Of a stretch of 64,000 bases of DNA, positions 1 to 11,108 are shown piece by piece. Position 1 is the first letter of the stretch. Every line of letters starts with the position of its first letter. Under the pieces are notes generated by a model. It saw nothing but the letters and a program-made list of their open reading frames with translations. It searched no databases and was not told where the DNA came from. The DNA comes from Rhabditoides inermis (lineage: Eukaryota; Nematoda; Chromadorea; Rhabditida; Rhabditidae): NCBI GenBank assembly GCA_963966185.1, contig CAWZYM010000172.1:1422001-1486000 (forward strand), in the 5' to 3' direction. The position numbers and the translations under genes are program-made.

Positions 1-1272
1 AATTTCAAGTGAAATACTCATTCCGTTTTCAAAATATAAATATTCAAATTTTCGTAGAAATTTTACATTTTTGATCATAACTTCTTTCATTTTCAATATT
101 ATTTTTTCAAATTTTTATGATAAATCACTCTCTATGACACAATCAACACAAACACGTATGCTCAACCCTATTACTGAAAATAAAAATCATATTTCATCAT
201 TCATTAGATCAACTGCAATCTTTTACTATCTAAGAGTTGAGACCTGGATTTTGCACAGTAATTCATAACTTAAAAACTAATATTTACTGACAAAGATTCA
301 GATTTTTCGCTTCACTGTGGAAGGATTTCACTTTTTCAAAAAACTCTGATTTTCAACCAAATGTGGCTCATTTTTGCAGTTGAGCATATTGACCGCTGAC
401 AGGATCAATCAGGTAAGATGCAAAACGTAAAATACAGTACAACTATGTTTCAACTTTATAGAAAAATGATTAATTATCTCATCCCTTGCACCAATGACAC
501 CTTAGGGTCTGAGTACCTGCCAGGTACCATCTCACCTGTCGCCTCTCACATGTCACCTGAGATAAATTAGCATAAACTTCAAATTTCACTTTACGACCCT
601 GTAACTTTTGTCTAGATGAGAGTTGACACCTGGATTTTTCTATTTAATTATCACTACCGTGAAACCTTTATTCATGAAATATTTCAGATTTGTATTTATT
701 GTTTGAATTTTAATTAATTTTTCAATTTCCGCTTTTAATACTCAGAAATGTTATAAAATTTATAACTTTGTTATTTTTTTGAGGTAGAAGGTTCATACTT
801 GGTACAGGTAACAAGTAAATAATTACAATTTTTTAGGTAAACAACTCAGGTCAACAAGTAAACAAAAATGTAAACAACTCCAAATCTCCTGATTTTGATA
901 TCTAATCGATACTAAACCTTCAGGAGAGTTAAGGTATAGTGTTTACAGGTCATGTAAACAAGTAAACAAAACTGTAAACAAGTCCGAAACTGTAGATTTT
1001 GATATCTAAAGTGTACTAGACTCAATGAAGAGTTTGTATCTGATGTTTACATGACAAGTAAACAAGTAAACAAAGTTGAAAAAAAAACTCCAAAACTAGA
1101 GATTTTGATGTCTCATGTGTACTAGACCCATAGGAGAATTCAGATTTGAAGTTTTGATGAGTTAACGCGGAGAGGCGAGCGCGCCGAAGGCGCGCGAGCC
1201 TCGGAGCGCAGTGCGGCGGCGAAGCCGCCGCCACTAGCGGGCCGGAGGCGAGCGAAGCGAGCCTCCGGCCCG
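1..1272 (+). mobile_element. 3' part of a Helitron-like element (5' end not identified)
   Basis: This is AT-rich noncoding sequence whose right end (about 800-1272) matches the style of the complete elements that follow. It has clusters of GTAAACA and its reverse TGTTTAC (about ten between 835 and 1075), then a block of GC-rich inverted repeats at about 1165-1272. The terminal hairpin pairs CGGGCCGGAGGC with GCCTCCGGCCCG around an 11-nt loop. The next unit begins immediately afterwards with TCGCC at 1273. The left end was not found and may lie outside the window. I see no gene in 1-1272. Confidence 0.5.
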
Positions 1273-3311
1273 TCGCCTTTTCTACTAAAATGTCCTATGG
1301 TGTCCGTCATTCCAGAGTCATAACTAGCTTCAAACTCAACCGATTCCCATGAAACTTGGTAAAAAGTTGTGTTCTCTTCCAAGGACGACGACAAAATTCA
1401 GGCACCTCTCAACTCCTCCTCTACGTCCATATTTGGTCAAAAAACCACCAAAAATGGTCACTTTTGCACTTTTTCTTGTGTGTCCGCGGGCATAACTCCG
1501 TTTCTACCGAACCGATTTGCGTCAAACTTTGCGAAAAGTTTACATAGTACTTCAGGATGCAGTCCACTTTGTGATTACTCTCCAATTACACTCATTGCCT
1601 ATATTTGGTAGAAAAACCTCAAAATTCGCCGATTTTGGTGCTGTCCGCTGCAAAAGCTTCTCACCTAAGAAACAGTTTCGCTTCTTGTTCTGTAATTACT
1701 TTCAACAATTAGTTCTGTCACTAACCTGCAAGTTTCATCATCATTGGTTACGGTGTAAGGAAAATATAGCCAAATTAGCAAGAGCCGCGCGCGCGCTCTC
1801 GCCTCACTTTTGCGATTTTTAGTATTTCCGCGGTCATAACTCGATTCATACAAAACCAATTTGCAAGAAACTTGACTGATAGTTGAGTTTACGTCTTGTG
1901 ATGCAGTCCATTCTGTGACAGTTCTCAATTTTGCTTTCATTACCTCTCTTTTTGGTCAAAATACTACCAAAAATGGTCACTTTTTCACTTTTTCATGTGT
2001 GTCCGCAAGATTATCTCCGTTTCTACTGAATCGATTCGCGTGAAACTTTGCAGAAAGTTTACTTTGTGTTACAGAATGCAGTCCACTTTCTTATACGTCT
2101 CTACTTACTCTGGTTATAGAAGAAAAACCACGAAAACCATTAAATTTGTAGCTGTCTGCAGCGAACGTTTCTCATCTAAGCAACATCTCTGTTTTATTTT
2201 CCGTAATTACGTTCAAAAAACAGCTTTTTTCCGTACCTTTTTTCCGTAAAATTCAACCTGAGTGGTTACAATGTGAGAAAGATATAGCCAATTTATCAAA
2301 AGGTGCACGCGCGAGAGGAGACCTGAGAGAAAGAGAAAGAGGAAGAGAGGGAAAAAGAAAAAGAGATAGGAAAAAAAAGAGAAAGAAAGAGAGAAAGAGA
2401 TTAGTGAGGGGAAGATGTTGCAGAAGCAGAAAAGCAGAACTGTCTGTTTTCGTAGCATGAAAGGAACAGTGGCGACTTATTTGACACGGAGTATTTTTTA
2501 AAACCATGTTAACCTAACACATTTGCATTTTTTTTTCGAAAGAACGACGATTCTGCGTTACTTTCGAATCTGACACTGCCAAGGATTCAGATGAAAATTT
2601 GAATTTCCCGCCAACGCTTCAATACTGCAAATTGGGGTCGGAGACATAAGCGCAATTGAACAACGCTTAGTCAATAGCTTCATGGCTCAGAGCATGTGCG
2701 CTGCATTGTGGCCCCCGATCTTCGCCGGTTCGATCCCACGGCCAAATGTTTTGCTCGTGTGAAAATGATGAGTTGTGGCAGGTTGTGACAGAAATAAGTC
2801 GCCACTGTGTCTTTAACACTGGAAGAAAAACGAAAAAAAAATAAAGAGAAAGCAGGGAGATAAAGAGAGGAAGGAGAGAGCGAGAAGAGAGGGGAGAAAG
2901 AGGGAGAGATAGAAGGAGGAGGGCTAATATCAGAGCGATGCTGACTTGTGCCTGAGCGCATTCAGTTTTTGGGAGCATAGAAAAGTACAGTTCAGAAAAA
3001 AAGAAATATATCATTATTCTTTTCATAGACATTGATAGGTGAAGCGCGCGGCAGCTTACTATAGGACTTGCAAACCAGTTATTATTGTTATTATTATTAT
3101 TACCCCGCTCCTAGACAACATACTTATCAGTGCAATCAATACATCAATCGACTAATCTTCTTTACGTTAATAATTCGTTTCACTCGTCAAAATGTTATGA
3201 ATTTGTGGATAAACAGTAGTATTGAACATAACCAAAAACTTGTATGCATTTCTATTCTTCTAATTTTCATGTTCTAGCGCGGAGGCGCGCGACAGCGCGC
3301 CGGAGCGCTAG
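1273..3311 (+). mobile_element. Helitron-like non-autonomous element, long type, copy 1
   Basis: This unit begins TCGCCTTTTCTACT and ends with a hairpin at 3274-3311 (arms CTAGCGC..GGCGCGC and GCGCGCC..GCGCTAG, symmetric GGA internal loop, GACA loop) terminating in CTAG. The 5'-TC and 3' hairpin plus CTRR are hallmarks of Helitrons. The body holds four diverged copies of a module resembling CATAACTCCGTTTCTACC (near 1318, 1490, 1834, 2012), then a purine-rich tract (2320-2400), a tRNA-like insert (2675-2740) and a second purine tract (2820-2930). No Rep/helicase coding sequence is present, so it would depend on a partner. It is related along its length to 5222-7279. Confidence 0.6.
2467..2807 (+). 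mobile_element. tRNA-derived SINE-like insert bounded by a 16-bp inverted repeat
   Basis: A 16-bp inverted repeat, CAGTGGCGACTTATTT at 2467-2482 and its complement at 2792-2807, brackets a tRNA-like segment. Inside it, TGGCTCAGAGCATG (about 2683-2696) fits an A box and GGTTCGATCCC (2727-2737) is a canonical B box. No tRNA cloverleaf is convincing, so a SINE or tRNA-derived repeat is more likely than a tRNA gene. A similar AAATAAG-CGCCACTGTG string follows the tRNA-like segment at 18900-18925, which suggests a dispersed family. Confidence 0.45.
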
Positions 3312-4266
3312 TCCCCCCCCTCCTCCTATAAATTATGCTATGGTGTTTGTTTGTGTGTCCGCAGTTGTATCTCATGTTGTAGTTATCGTTGGGGGTTGAG
3401 GTATGGAAATTAGATCCTAGGTGGTCCTGGTATGCAATCGTTTACCTGGCGTCCTGATCTGACTATTCCTTATATAGGTTCTCCCTAGAAAATTAGCATA
3501 TTTGAGAACATAGAATCTGAGATATGGCCAGTTCTATGTAAACTATTGTTAGTTTTAGAGCTATTGAGTTGCCCTTTTAGGGTAAGGGTACTGTAGGGTC
3601 GGTGATTCAAATTTTGACTAATGACCTCATTTGCATAATTCCAAATATGGTAATGTTGTATCTCGGTCAGTTTAGATGCCAAAGAGTCCAAACTTGGTAT
3701 GCGACCTGGAGACAAGTCAGCGATGTTGTTGTTTACATGTTTGTCAACAAGTAAACAACTTTGTAAACAAATTTAAATTTTGTTTTGAACGTATCTAAGA
3801 TGTTGTAGACCGAGAGGCGAGTTCAAAAATGTTGTTTACAGATGATGTAAACAAGTAAACAACTTTGTAAACAACCTGAAAATGTGTTTTAAAGATGTCA
3901 AATGTTTAGTAACATTCTTGGTGAGTTCAAAAATGTTGTTTACAGATGTTGTAAACAAGTAAACAAATATGTAAACAACCTGAAAACGTGTTTTAAAGGT
4001 GTATAACGTGTAGGAGACTTGGAGGCGAGTTCAAAAATGTTGTTTACATAAAGTGTAAACAAGTAAACAAATTTGTAAACAACGTTATATTGTCTTCATT
4101 TTTGGTATTCTGTCTTGTAATGTACTTCTTAGTTAGATTAGAGGTTTGTGGACATATTTTAGTTCTGAAATTAGATTTGAGTGATGATTTCAGTTTTGAT
4201 GTTTGAGAGTTGAGGCCGCCGAAGGCGGCCCTAGCCCGAGCGGCGCGCCAGCGCCGCTCGGGCTAG
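3312..4266 (+). mobile_element. Helitron-like non-autonomous element, short type, copy 1
   Basis: A 955-bp unit beginning TCCCCCCCTCCTCC. It ends in two successive hairpins: GGCCGCC-GAA-GGCGGCC (4214-4230) and a perfect 16-bp-arm hairpin CTAGCCCGAGCGGCGC/gcca (4231-4266) finishing in CTAG. The 3' half contains about fifteen GTAAACA/TGTTTAC motifs in four iterations of a roughly 110-bp subrepeat (3730-4085). The next unit starts with TC with no intervening base, so this is a direct head-to-tail junction. No coding capacity was seen. Confidence 0.65.
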
Positions 4267-5221
4267 TCCCCCCCCTCCTCCTATAAATTATGCTATGGTG
4301 TTTGTTTGTGTGTCCGCAGTTGTATCTCATGTTGTAGTTATCGTTGGGGGTTGAGGTATGGAAATTAGATCCTAGGTGGTCCTGGTATGCAATCGTTTAC
4401 CTGGCGTCCTGATCTGACTATTCCTTATATAGGTTCTCCCTAGAAAATTAGCATATTTGAGAACATAGAATCTGAGATATGGCCAGTTCTATGTAAACTA
4501 TTGTTAGTTTTAGAGCTATTGAGTTGCCCTTTTAGGGTAAGGGTACTGTAGGGTCGGTGATTCAAATTTTGACTAATGACCTCATTTGCATAATTCCAAA
4601 TATGGTAATGTTGTATCTCGGTCAGTTTAGATGCCAAAGAGTCCAAACTTGGTATGCGACCTGGAGACAAGTCAGCGATGTTGTTGTTTACATGTTTGTC
4701 AACAAGTAAACAACTTTGTAAACAAATTAAAAGTTTGTTCTGAAGATATCTAAGATGATGTAGACTTGGAGGCGAGTTCAAAAATGTTGTTTACAGATGA
4801 TGTAAACAAGTAAACAACTTTGTAAACAACCTGAAAATGTGTTTCAAAGATGTCACATGTTTAGTGACATTCTTGGTGAGTTCAAAAAAGTTGTTTACAG
4901 ATGTTGTAAACAAGTAAACAAATATGTAAACAAGGTGAAAACGTGTTTCAAAGGTGTATAACGTGCAGTAGACTTGGAGGCGAGTTCAAAAATGTTGTTT
5001 GCGTAAAGTGTGAACAAGTAAACAAATTTGTAAACAACGTTCAATTGTCTTCATTTTTGGTATTTCGTATTGTAATGTACTTCTTAATTGGTTTAAAGGT
5101 CTGTGGACATAATTTAGTTATGAAATTAGATTCGAGTGATGATTTCAGTTTTGATGTTTGAGTGTTGAGGCCGCCGAAGGCGGCCCTAGCCCGAGCGGCG
5201 CGCCAGCGCCGCTCGGGCTAG
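4267..5221 (+). mobile_element. Helitron-like non-autonomous element, short type, copy 2 (tandem)
   Basis: This second 955-bp unit is directly abutted to the first and very similar to it (the first ~460 bp look essentially identical; the GTAAACA zone is slightly diverged). It has the same double hairpin (5169-5185 and 5186-5221) and a CTAG end. About thirteen GTAAACA/TGTTTAC motifs lie between 4680 and 5040. Near-identity indicates a recent tandem insertion or rolling-circle dimer. Confidence 0.65.
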
Positions 5222-6505
5222 TCTCCTTTTCTACTAAAATGTCCTATGGTGTCCGTCATTGGAAGGTCATAACTAGCTTCAAACTTAACCGATTCCTATG
5301 AAACTTTGTAGAAAGTTGTGTCACCTGCACCAGACGACAACAAAATTCAGGCATCTCTCAACTCCTCCTCTACGTCCATATTTGGTCAAAAAACCACCAA
5401 AAATGGTCACTTTTGCACTTTTTCTTGTGTGTCCGCGGGCATAACTCCGTTTCTACCGAACCGATTCGCGTCAAACTTCGCAGAAAGTTTACATATTACT
5501 CCAGGATGCAGTCCACTTCGTGATTACTCTCCGAATACACTCATTGCCTATAGTTGGTAGAAAAACCTCAAATTTCGCCGATTTTGGTGCTGTCCGCTGC
5601 AAAAGCTTCTCACCTAAGAAACAGTTTCGCTTCTTGTTCTGTAATTACTTTCAACAAATAGTTCTGTCACGAACCTGCAAGTTTCATCATCATTGGTTAC
5701 GGTGTAAGGAAAATATAGCCAAATTAGCAAGAGCCGCGCGCGCGCTCTCGCCTCACTTTTGCGATTTTTAGTATTTCCGCGGTCATAACTCGATTCATAC
5801 AGAACCAGTTTGCATGAAACTTATAAGATAGTTGAGTTCACGTCTTCTGATGCAGTCCACTTTGTGACAGTTCTGAATTTTGCTTTCATTACCTCTATTT
5901 ATGGTCGAAAACCACCAAAAATAGACACTTTTGCACCTTTTCTTGTGTGTCCGCGGGCATATTTCCGTTTTTACTTGACCGATTTGCGTGATGTTTTTCA
6001 GAAAGTTTACATATTACTTCAGGACGCAGTCCACTTCGTGATTACTCTCCAATTACACTCATTGCCTATATATCGAAGAAAAAAACACAAAAGTAATCGA
6101 TTTTGTTGCTGTTCGCAGCGAACGTGTCTCATCTAAGAAACATCTTCGCTTCATTTTCCGTAAATACGTTCAACAAATAGTTTCAACAAAAAGAGCGTAC
6201 CTGCAAAATTCAGCGTTATTGGTTACGGTGTGAGGAACATATTGTCCAATTATCAAAAGATGCGCGCGCTCTCGCAGTTCTTTTGCGATTTTGATTAGTT
6301 CCGCGTTCATGACTTATTCATACTAAACCAATTTGTATGAAACTTTGCAGATAGTTGAGTTTACGTCCTCGGCTGTAGTCCACGTCCTCAATTTTGCTTT
6401 CAGTATCCGGTTAAAAAAAAACATCAAAATCTCGCTGTCCGGCAGCAGAAGCTCCATGTCCAAGCAAAAGTTTTACTTCAATCTCTAAAAATGCATTGAC
6501 AAAGA

Positions 6506-6542
<37 letters not shown>

Positions 6543-7279
6543 GAGAGAGGAAAAGTTAAAGAGAAGCATATAGATATATATATATATATATATAAAGAAA
6601 GGCAGTGGAAAAAGAGGAAGAGGGGAAAAAGGAAGAGTTAGATAAAAAAGGGAAGGAAGAGATAGAGAGATACAGAGAGAGAAAGAGAGAGAGAGAGAAT
6701 GCGAGAATAAAAGAGGGCGAGAGGTAGCAGTAGCAAAGCTCTCTGTTTTCGTAGCGTTAAAACTAAAAGAAGGAGATGAGAGAGAGAGTTTTTATGAGCA
6801 AAGAAAAGTATAGTTCAGAAAAAAATGTATAATGATTATCATTGATCTATGTATTCACAGATATTGATAGCGGGAGCGCGCGGCACCGTGCGGGTGCTCT
6901 TTCTGTATAAGCGAGGACATTTAAATTCAGAAATATACATAGAACTACTGACTTGTACAACGGAGGTACGCGGCAGCTACCCAAAGCACTTGCAGACCAG
7001 GTATTATTATTATTGCATCGCCTCTAGACCACATACTTATGAGTGCAATCAATACATCAATCGACTAATCTTCTCTACTTTAATAATCAGTTTCACTCAA
7101 AATGTTATGAAATTGTAAATAAACAGTATTATTGATCATAACAAAAACTTGTATGAATTTCTATTCTTCTCATTTTCATGAGTGATTCTGATTGAGATCA
7201 TATTCTATGAGTTTCTATTCTATTCTTCTTATTTTCATGATCTAGCGCGGAGGCGCGCGACAGCGCGCCGGAGCGCTAG
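5222..7279 (+). mobile_element. Helitron-like non-autonomous element, long type, copy 2
   Basis: A 2058-bp unit beginning TCTCCTTTTCTACT and ending with the same hairpin as 3274-3311 (here 7242-7279, CTAG end). It parallels 1273-3311 but has an extra round of the internal CATAACTCCG-type module (near 5266, 5440, 5784, 5957, 6307). It also contains a (GA)n tract (6508-6540), a (TA)n tract (6570-6594) and a purine-rich stretch in place of the SINE-like insert. No transposase or helicase is encoded. Confidence 0.6.
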
Positions 7280-7919
7280 TCTTGGGCCAAAAAATGACGC
7301 AGACCGATAAGAAAATTATGTAAATGCACCTTATTCCATCAGTGCCAACGAATATGTCGATGATTACGGTATTTCGAAAAAAAGATATTTTCATTCTGAG
7401 ATCATACGTTTGTAGAGCGGGTCAATTTGTATACATGTGATAAGTTTGGTCGAATTTAGACAAGCCGTTAAAGAGTTATTTTGTGATAAGTGTATGCTCG
7501 GTGGGGAAACTCCTAGATTGTAGGTAACAATGTTTCAGTTTTGACGTTATTTCATCCTCAGAAGTGTCTCTATTACGCACAAGTTTGATATCGATCGATA
7601 GCATCACTTGATTCCAAGTTATGTTATAATGTAATTCAGATCATGCTAGTTATCTAAATTATGGGAACCGAATTCGGAAAATTGCGATCATAGAGTTGTA
7701 GCTAAGGTATCGATACACCTCTCATGAAAATTTGGTATGATTTCATGAACGAAGTTATTTCCAAATGTAGTTCAGTGCAATTTGATATCAAATCCGGAAG
7801 ACGGTAGCTAAGGAGTAATTTTGCATCCCATTTCAATAATTTTTTTCTCAAAAATGACACCGGTTCATCGGTTCAGATAGCGCGCAATGAACTAGATAGC
7901 AACCTTCGGACGCATCTAG
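7280..7919 (+). mobile_element. Helitron-like element, third type, end of array
   Basis: A 640-bp AT-rich unit that starts TCTTGGGCC immediately after the CTAG of the previous unit. It ends with a small hairpin (ACTAGATaGC at 7890-7900 paired with GCATCTAGT, CTTCGG-containing loop) and CTAG at 7916-7919, followed by T. No long open frame was found. Its body is unrelated to the other two types, so different families share the same junction. Confidence 0.45.
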
Positions 7920-8228
7920 TATTCGCCTGTGCATAATAAAAGAATGACGATTCGCAACTTGCCTACCGCCAAAACGGGGGACCCACTATAGTTGTATTGA
8001 AAAAGTGCATCATTCTCCTCATATTTTCACATCCCGGTGCTAACTCAACCTCGAAATTCAGAGTGTACATTCCCTTTAAGAATGGCTGACAGACCATGCA
8101 GATGGTTTAATTAGAATATGTCATCCTATCGTTTGTTACAGTCGGTTGAATCCGTTACAAACCGTTCCTGTACACATTTTTCCAACAATATCGTACAGAG
8201 ACAAAGAGAGGGAGAGAGAGAGAGAGAA

Positions 8229-8288
<60 letters not shown>

Positions 8289-8318
8289 GGAAAGAGTTTG
8301 ACTATCAATGTTTCAGTG
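7920..8318. other. Intergenic region upstream of the astacin gene, with (GA)n tract
   Basis: The region lacks a convincing exon. A long GA-rich microsatellite occupies about 8198-8287. It ends with GTTTCAG at 8310-8316, two bases before the ATG at 8319. In nematodes this arrangement is typical of a spliced-leader acceptor. Confidence 0.4.
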
Positions 8319-10495
8319 ATGCGAACGTTATTATTGCTCTACGCTCTCGTATATATGTCGCTGTGACAGGAGACGTCAACGAGACGTCTTCCAATCGATC
8401 TGACAATTCGATTAATCGATCTGACAATACAACCAATGAATTTGACAATACCAGTTCGTCTGACAAAGCGACTAACCGATCGAGACCTCGTCGCTTTGGA
8501 TATCTCAACGAACAAGATACTGCTCTTTTCATCTCGGTATCTAGGTTTTGCCGATCAATATTCAACTATTTACAGGCATTCAAAAACACGGACGTCATGG
8601 AAAAGATTCGAGCACGTTTGGCAACATATAGAAAGAAGATTTCGGCGTCAAACAATCCACTTTTTGCATTTACAGACCGGAGAAAACCCGCAGCTGTTCG
8701 AAAGTCGAGGGTAACATTTGGAATTTGAAGCGCATGAATTGTTCTTTTTTTAGGTTAAGAACCTGGATGAGAAAACAAGCAAGAGAAAGTCACCAGTCAC
8801 GCCGGTAATAGTAATTACATCACCGGGTATACGTACTAGTAATGTATAAACGTATAATACGACAGTATAAAATAAAGGGTACGCACACACAGGACCCCCG
8901 AAATCCGTATGTTGTTGGAACTCGCAGTAGACGTCGTATCACTGTACTTTACCGTAACCTTACCGTAAATCACATTGCCATGTGCTATTCGAGATAAACA
9001 TTCTTATTCTGTTGAGCGAATCGCGCGCGGCAGATGTTCAATCGGGCGGCAACGTACTGGAGCACACACACTTGCATCGACTTCGCCCAGTCCAGCACCG
9101 CCGAGAACCGAATCCGGGTGTTCGGAGGTAGTCTCTCTCTCCCTCTCTCCCTTTCCTCTCTCTCCCCCTTTTCTTCCCTCTCTCTTCTAGGCTCGGGTTG
9201 CTTATCAACGGTGGGAAAAGCTGGCGGAGAGCAGAAGATATCGCTGGGAGAGGGCTGTAATACGGTAGGTGGTTGGTCACAGTACGGTCCATTAGGGGAG
9301 GCGCGGAGCGCCGCCCGTTTGTTTTGATTCGCTCTCCCGAACTGAACACGATAAAACGCTCTTCAGTTTGGCGTTGCGGCACATGAGATCGGACACGCGC
9401 TGGGATTCTGGCATACACATGAAAGAAGGGATCGGGACAGCTATCTCACAGTCAACTATGAAAACATTGACACGGAGAAAATCACAGAGTGGGTTTTCGA
9501 GAAAAAAAATGAAAGAGGATGCGTCATATCGATCCAGCTACGAGAAGCAGTCACGAGCGACCAACGAAAACTACGGCTGAACTTACGACTACGGTAGCGT
9601 GATGCACTACGGTGACAGAGGGTCAGTTTCCTCAAAACTCAAAACTCAAAAAAAAAAACAATCTCGAAACACATCTCTCTCGCCAAAGTTTCCCACACTC
9701 ATCAGGACAATGGCTATACTTTCTTCTCTTTTCAGATTCTCCATCAATGACGAGCAACGCTAGTAGCTCACAAACCACTGTTTCAAAATACCATGGGCTC
9801 TGGCTAAATCTCGTTCGGCGATATTGGAATGATGAACGTGCACTACAAATGTCTGAGTGAGTGAGGAGCCTCGCTGTTTTTATCAAGTACTATTTGCAGA
9901 GAGATTCTGCACCGTAATCACTACCAAGTGTACCAATGGCGGATTCGTGAGCTCGCGCGATTGCCGCACGTGTATCTGTCCGGAAGGCTATTTCGGACCT
10001 ACCTGTAGCGATTTCGTTCGTTTCATCGGGGATACTGTAGTCTTGCGTGTTTCAGACGCCGCAGTGCGGACAAGCTCTCAGGGCGACCGCTTCCTACGTG
10101 TCCTTCACTAACCGCGTGGGAAAAGAGTGGACTGGAGAGAGACGTCATCGACAAGTGCTACTTCAAAATAACCGTATGGTCCGTTCGTCGACATTGTTGA
10201 CGTTTGTTGCAGGCGCCGATTGGGAAGCTTGTTCAATTGAACATCACTCAATACTATGGAATCGATTACTGTAGTTCTGGCTGTATTATGGGTGGATTGG
10301 AAGTGAAGGCAAAAAGAAGCCAGAGGACCACAGGATACAAGTATCGGAAAATTTGGTAGTCCAAGTATCTTGCCTTTTTCAAGTTTTGCTGCAAAACTGA
10401 CATAGGCACGGAAATAACTTCAGAAAACGAGGAGATGTTTGTGATAAACTCGAATAGAAAGTTCTACAGTGAATTCACATTCGAATACAAGCACG
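8319..10495 (+). pseudogene. Astacin (M12A) zinc metalloprotease with EGF and CUB domains, probably degenerate
   Basis: This is a secreted nematode NAS-type astacin. Pieces in order: a signal peptide (ATG 8319, MRTLLLLYALVY); propeptide-like exons to ~8725; a catalytic exon with THTCIDFAQSSTAENRIRVF (about 9060-9127); GSGCLSTVGKAGG (9191-9264); the zinc site HEIGHALGFWH (9382-9414); the Met-turn SVMHY (9596-9610); an EGF module (CTNGGFVSSRDCRTCICPEG, about 9924-10010); and CUB pieces (10050-10490). Introns are 40-100 nt. Damage: a frame change right after the signal peptide, an in-frame TGA at 9578-9580 just before the Met-turn, a frame break near 9765, TAA at 9805-9807, and further frame breaks in the CUB part (~10150, ~10350). 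The Glu that normally follows the third zinc His is Thr here. Either this is a decaying pseudogene or the assembly has errors; the stops are clear, the intron choices less so. Confidence 0.75.
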
Positions 10496-11106
10496 GTGAG
10501 TTACAGAACGACAAGAAATCACGTTTCAAAGATATTTGTATTCAGTCTAAACACACAGATCGGCATTATATAATACTTATCAACTTCAACAACTCAGAAG
10601 CAAACTGCGATTCTCTGTACTTTGTACTTGAGCCCAGTATAAATGCATTTTGTTTCTTTATTAATCCGCCCGTCTGTCTATAAGTATGTTTTTTTTCCAT
10701 CAAGCACCATTCAGTGTGCGAAAACAATTTGAATAATAGTTATAAACAATCTAAAAACATAATTTTTTCATCAAAACATCAATTTTGTGACACATTGCTG
10801 ATACCTACATACCAAAAAGGCTAGACATAGGGATGGCGTCTAGCTTTGATACTCTCTGATTTTCCCAATTCAGAAATTAGCTTGCTACTATACGGCATGC
10901 AATTATGCTAAGAACGCACGCCAATATTTCATTGAACTCTAAATTGATTCATATATAACAGTTTTCATAGTCAACAAAAGCTGTGTGGAAAATCATAGAC
11001 GTTACGTACGAGAATTACTCATTCCTAATTACACGATCTGGCAAGCCGCCTCGAAACCACTGAAACATTTTTTTTTGGATTGTTATATTGTTTTTTATGG
11101 TATTAT
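10496..11106. other. Intergenic, no recognisable gene
   Basis: AT-rich sequence after the CUB remnant. An open stretch to 10683 continues in frame with the last CUB exon but reads past a GTGAGT donor, so it is probably intron or 3' flank. I see no other feature before the MITE. Confidence 0.35.
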
Positions 11107-11108
11107 TA

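Noticed and set aside
1665..2249. Frames of 84-101 codons in the long Helitron-like element
   Set aside because: The matching frame in the second element copy is not preserved and the peptides show no domain; the DNA is an internal repeat.
2680..2750. Functional tRNA gene
   Set aside because: A and B boxes are present but no acceptor stem or anticodon arm pairs properly; it is better explained as a SINE head.
3485..4781. Identical 76-113 codon minus-strand frames
   Set aside because: They are shared only because the two 955-bp elements are near-identical DNA repeats; no start context or homology is evident.
9034..9327. Single 97-codon coding exon
   Set aside because: Its middle is a CT-rich intron (GTAGTC donor at 9128, CTTCTAG acceptor ending 9190); only the two flanking parts match astacin.
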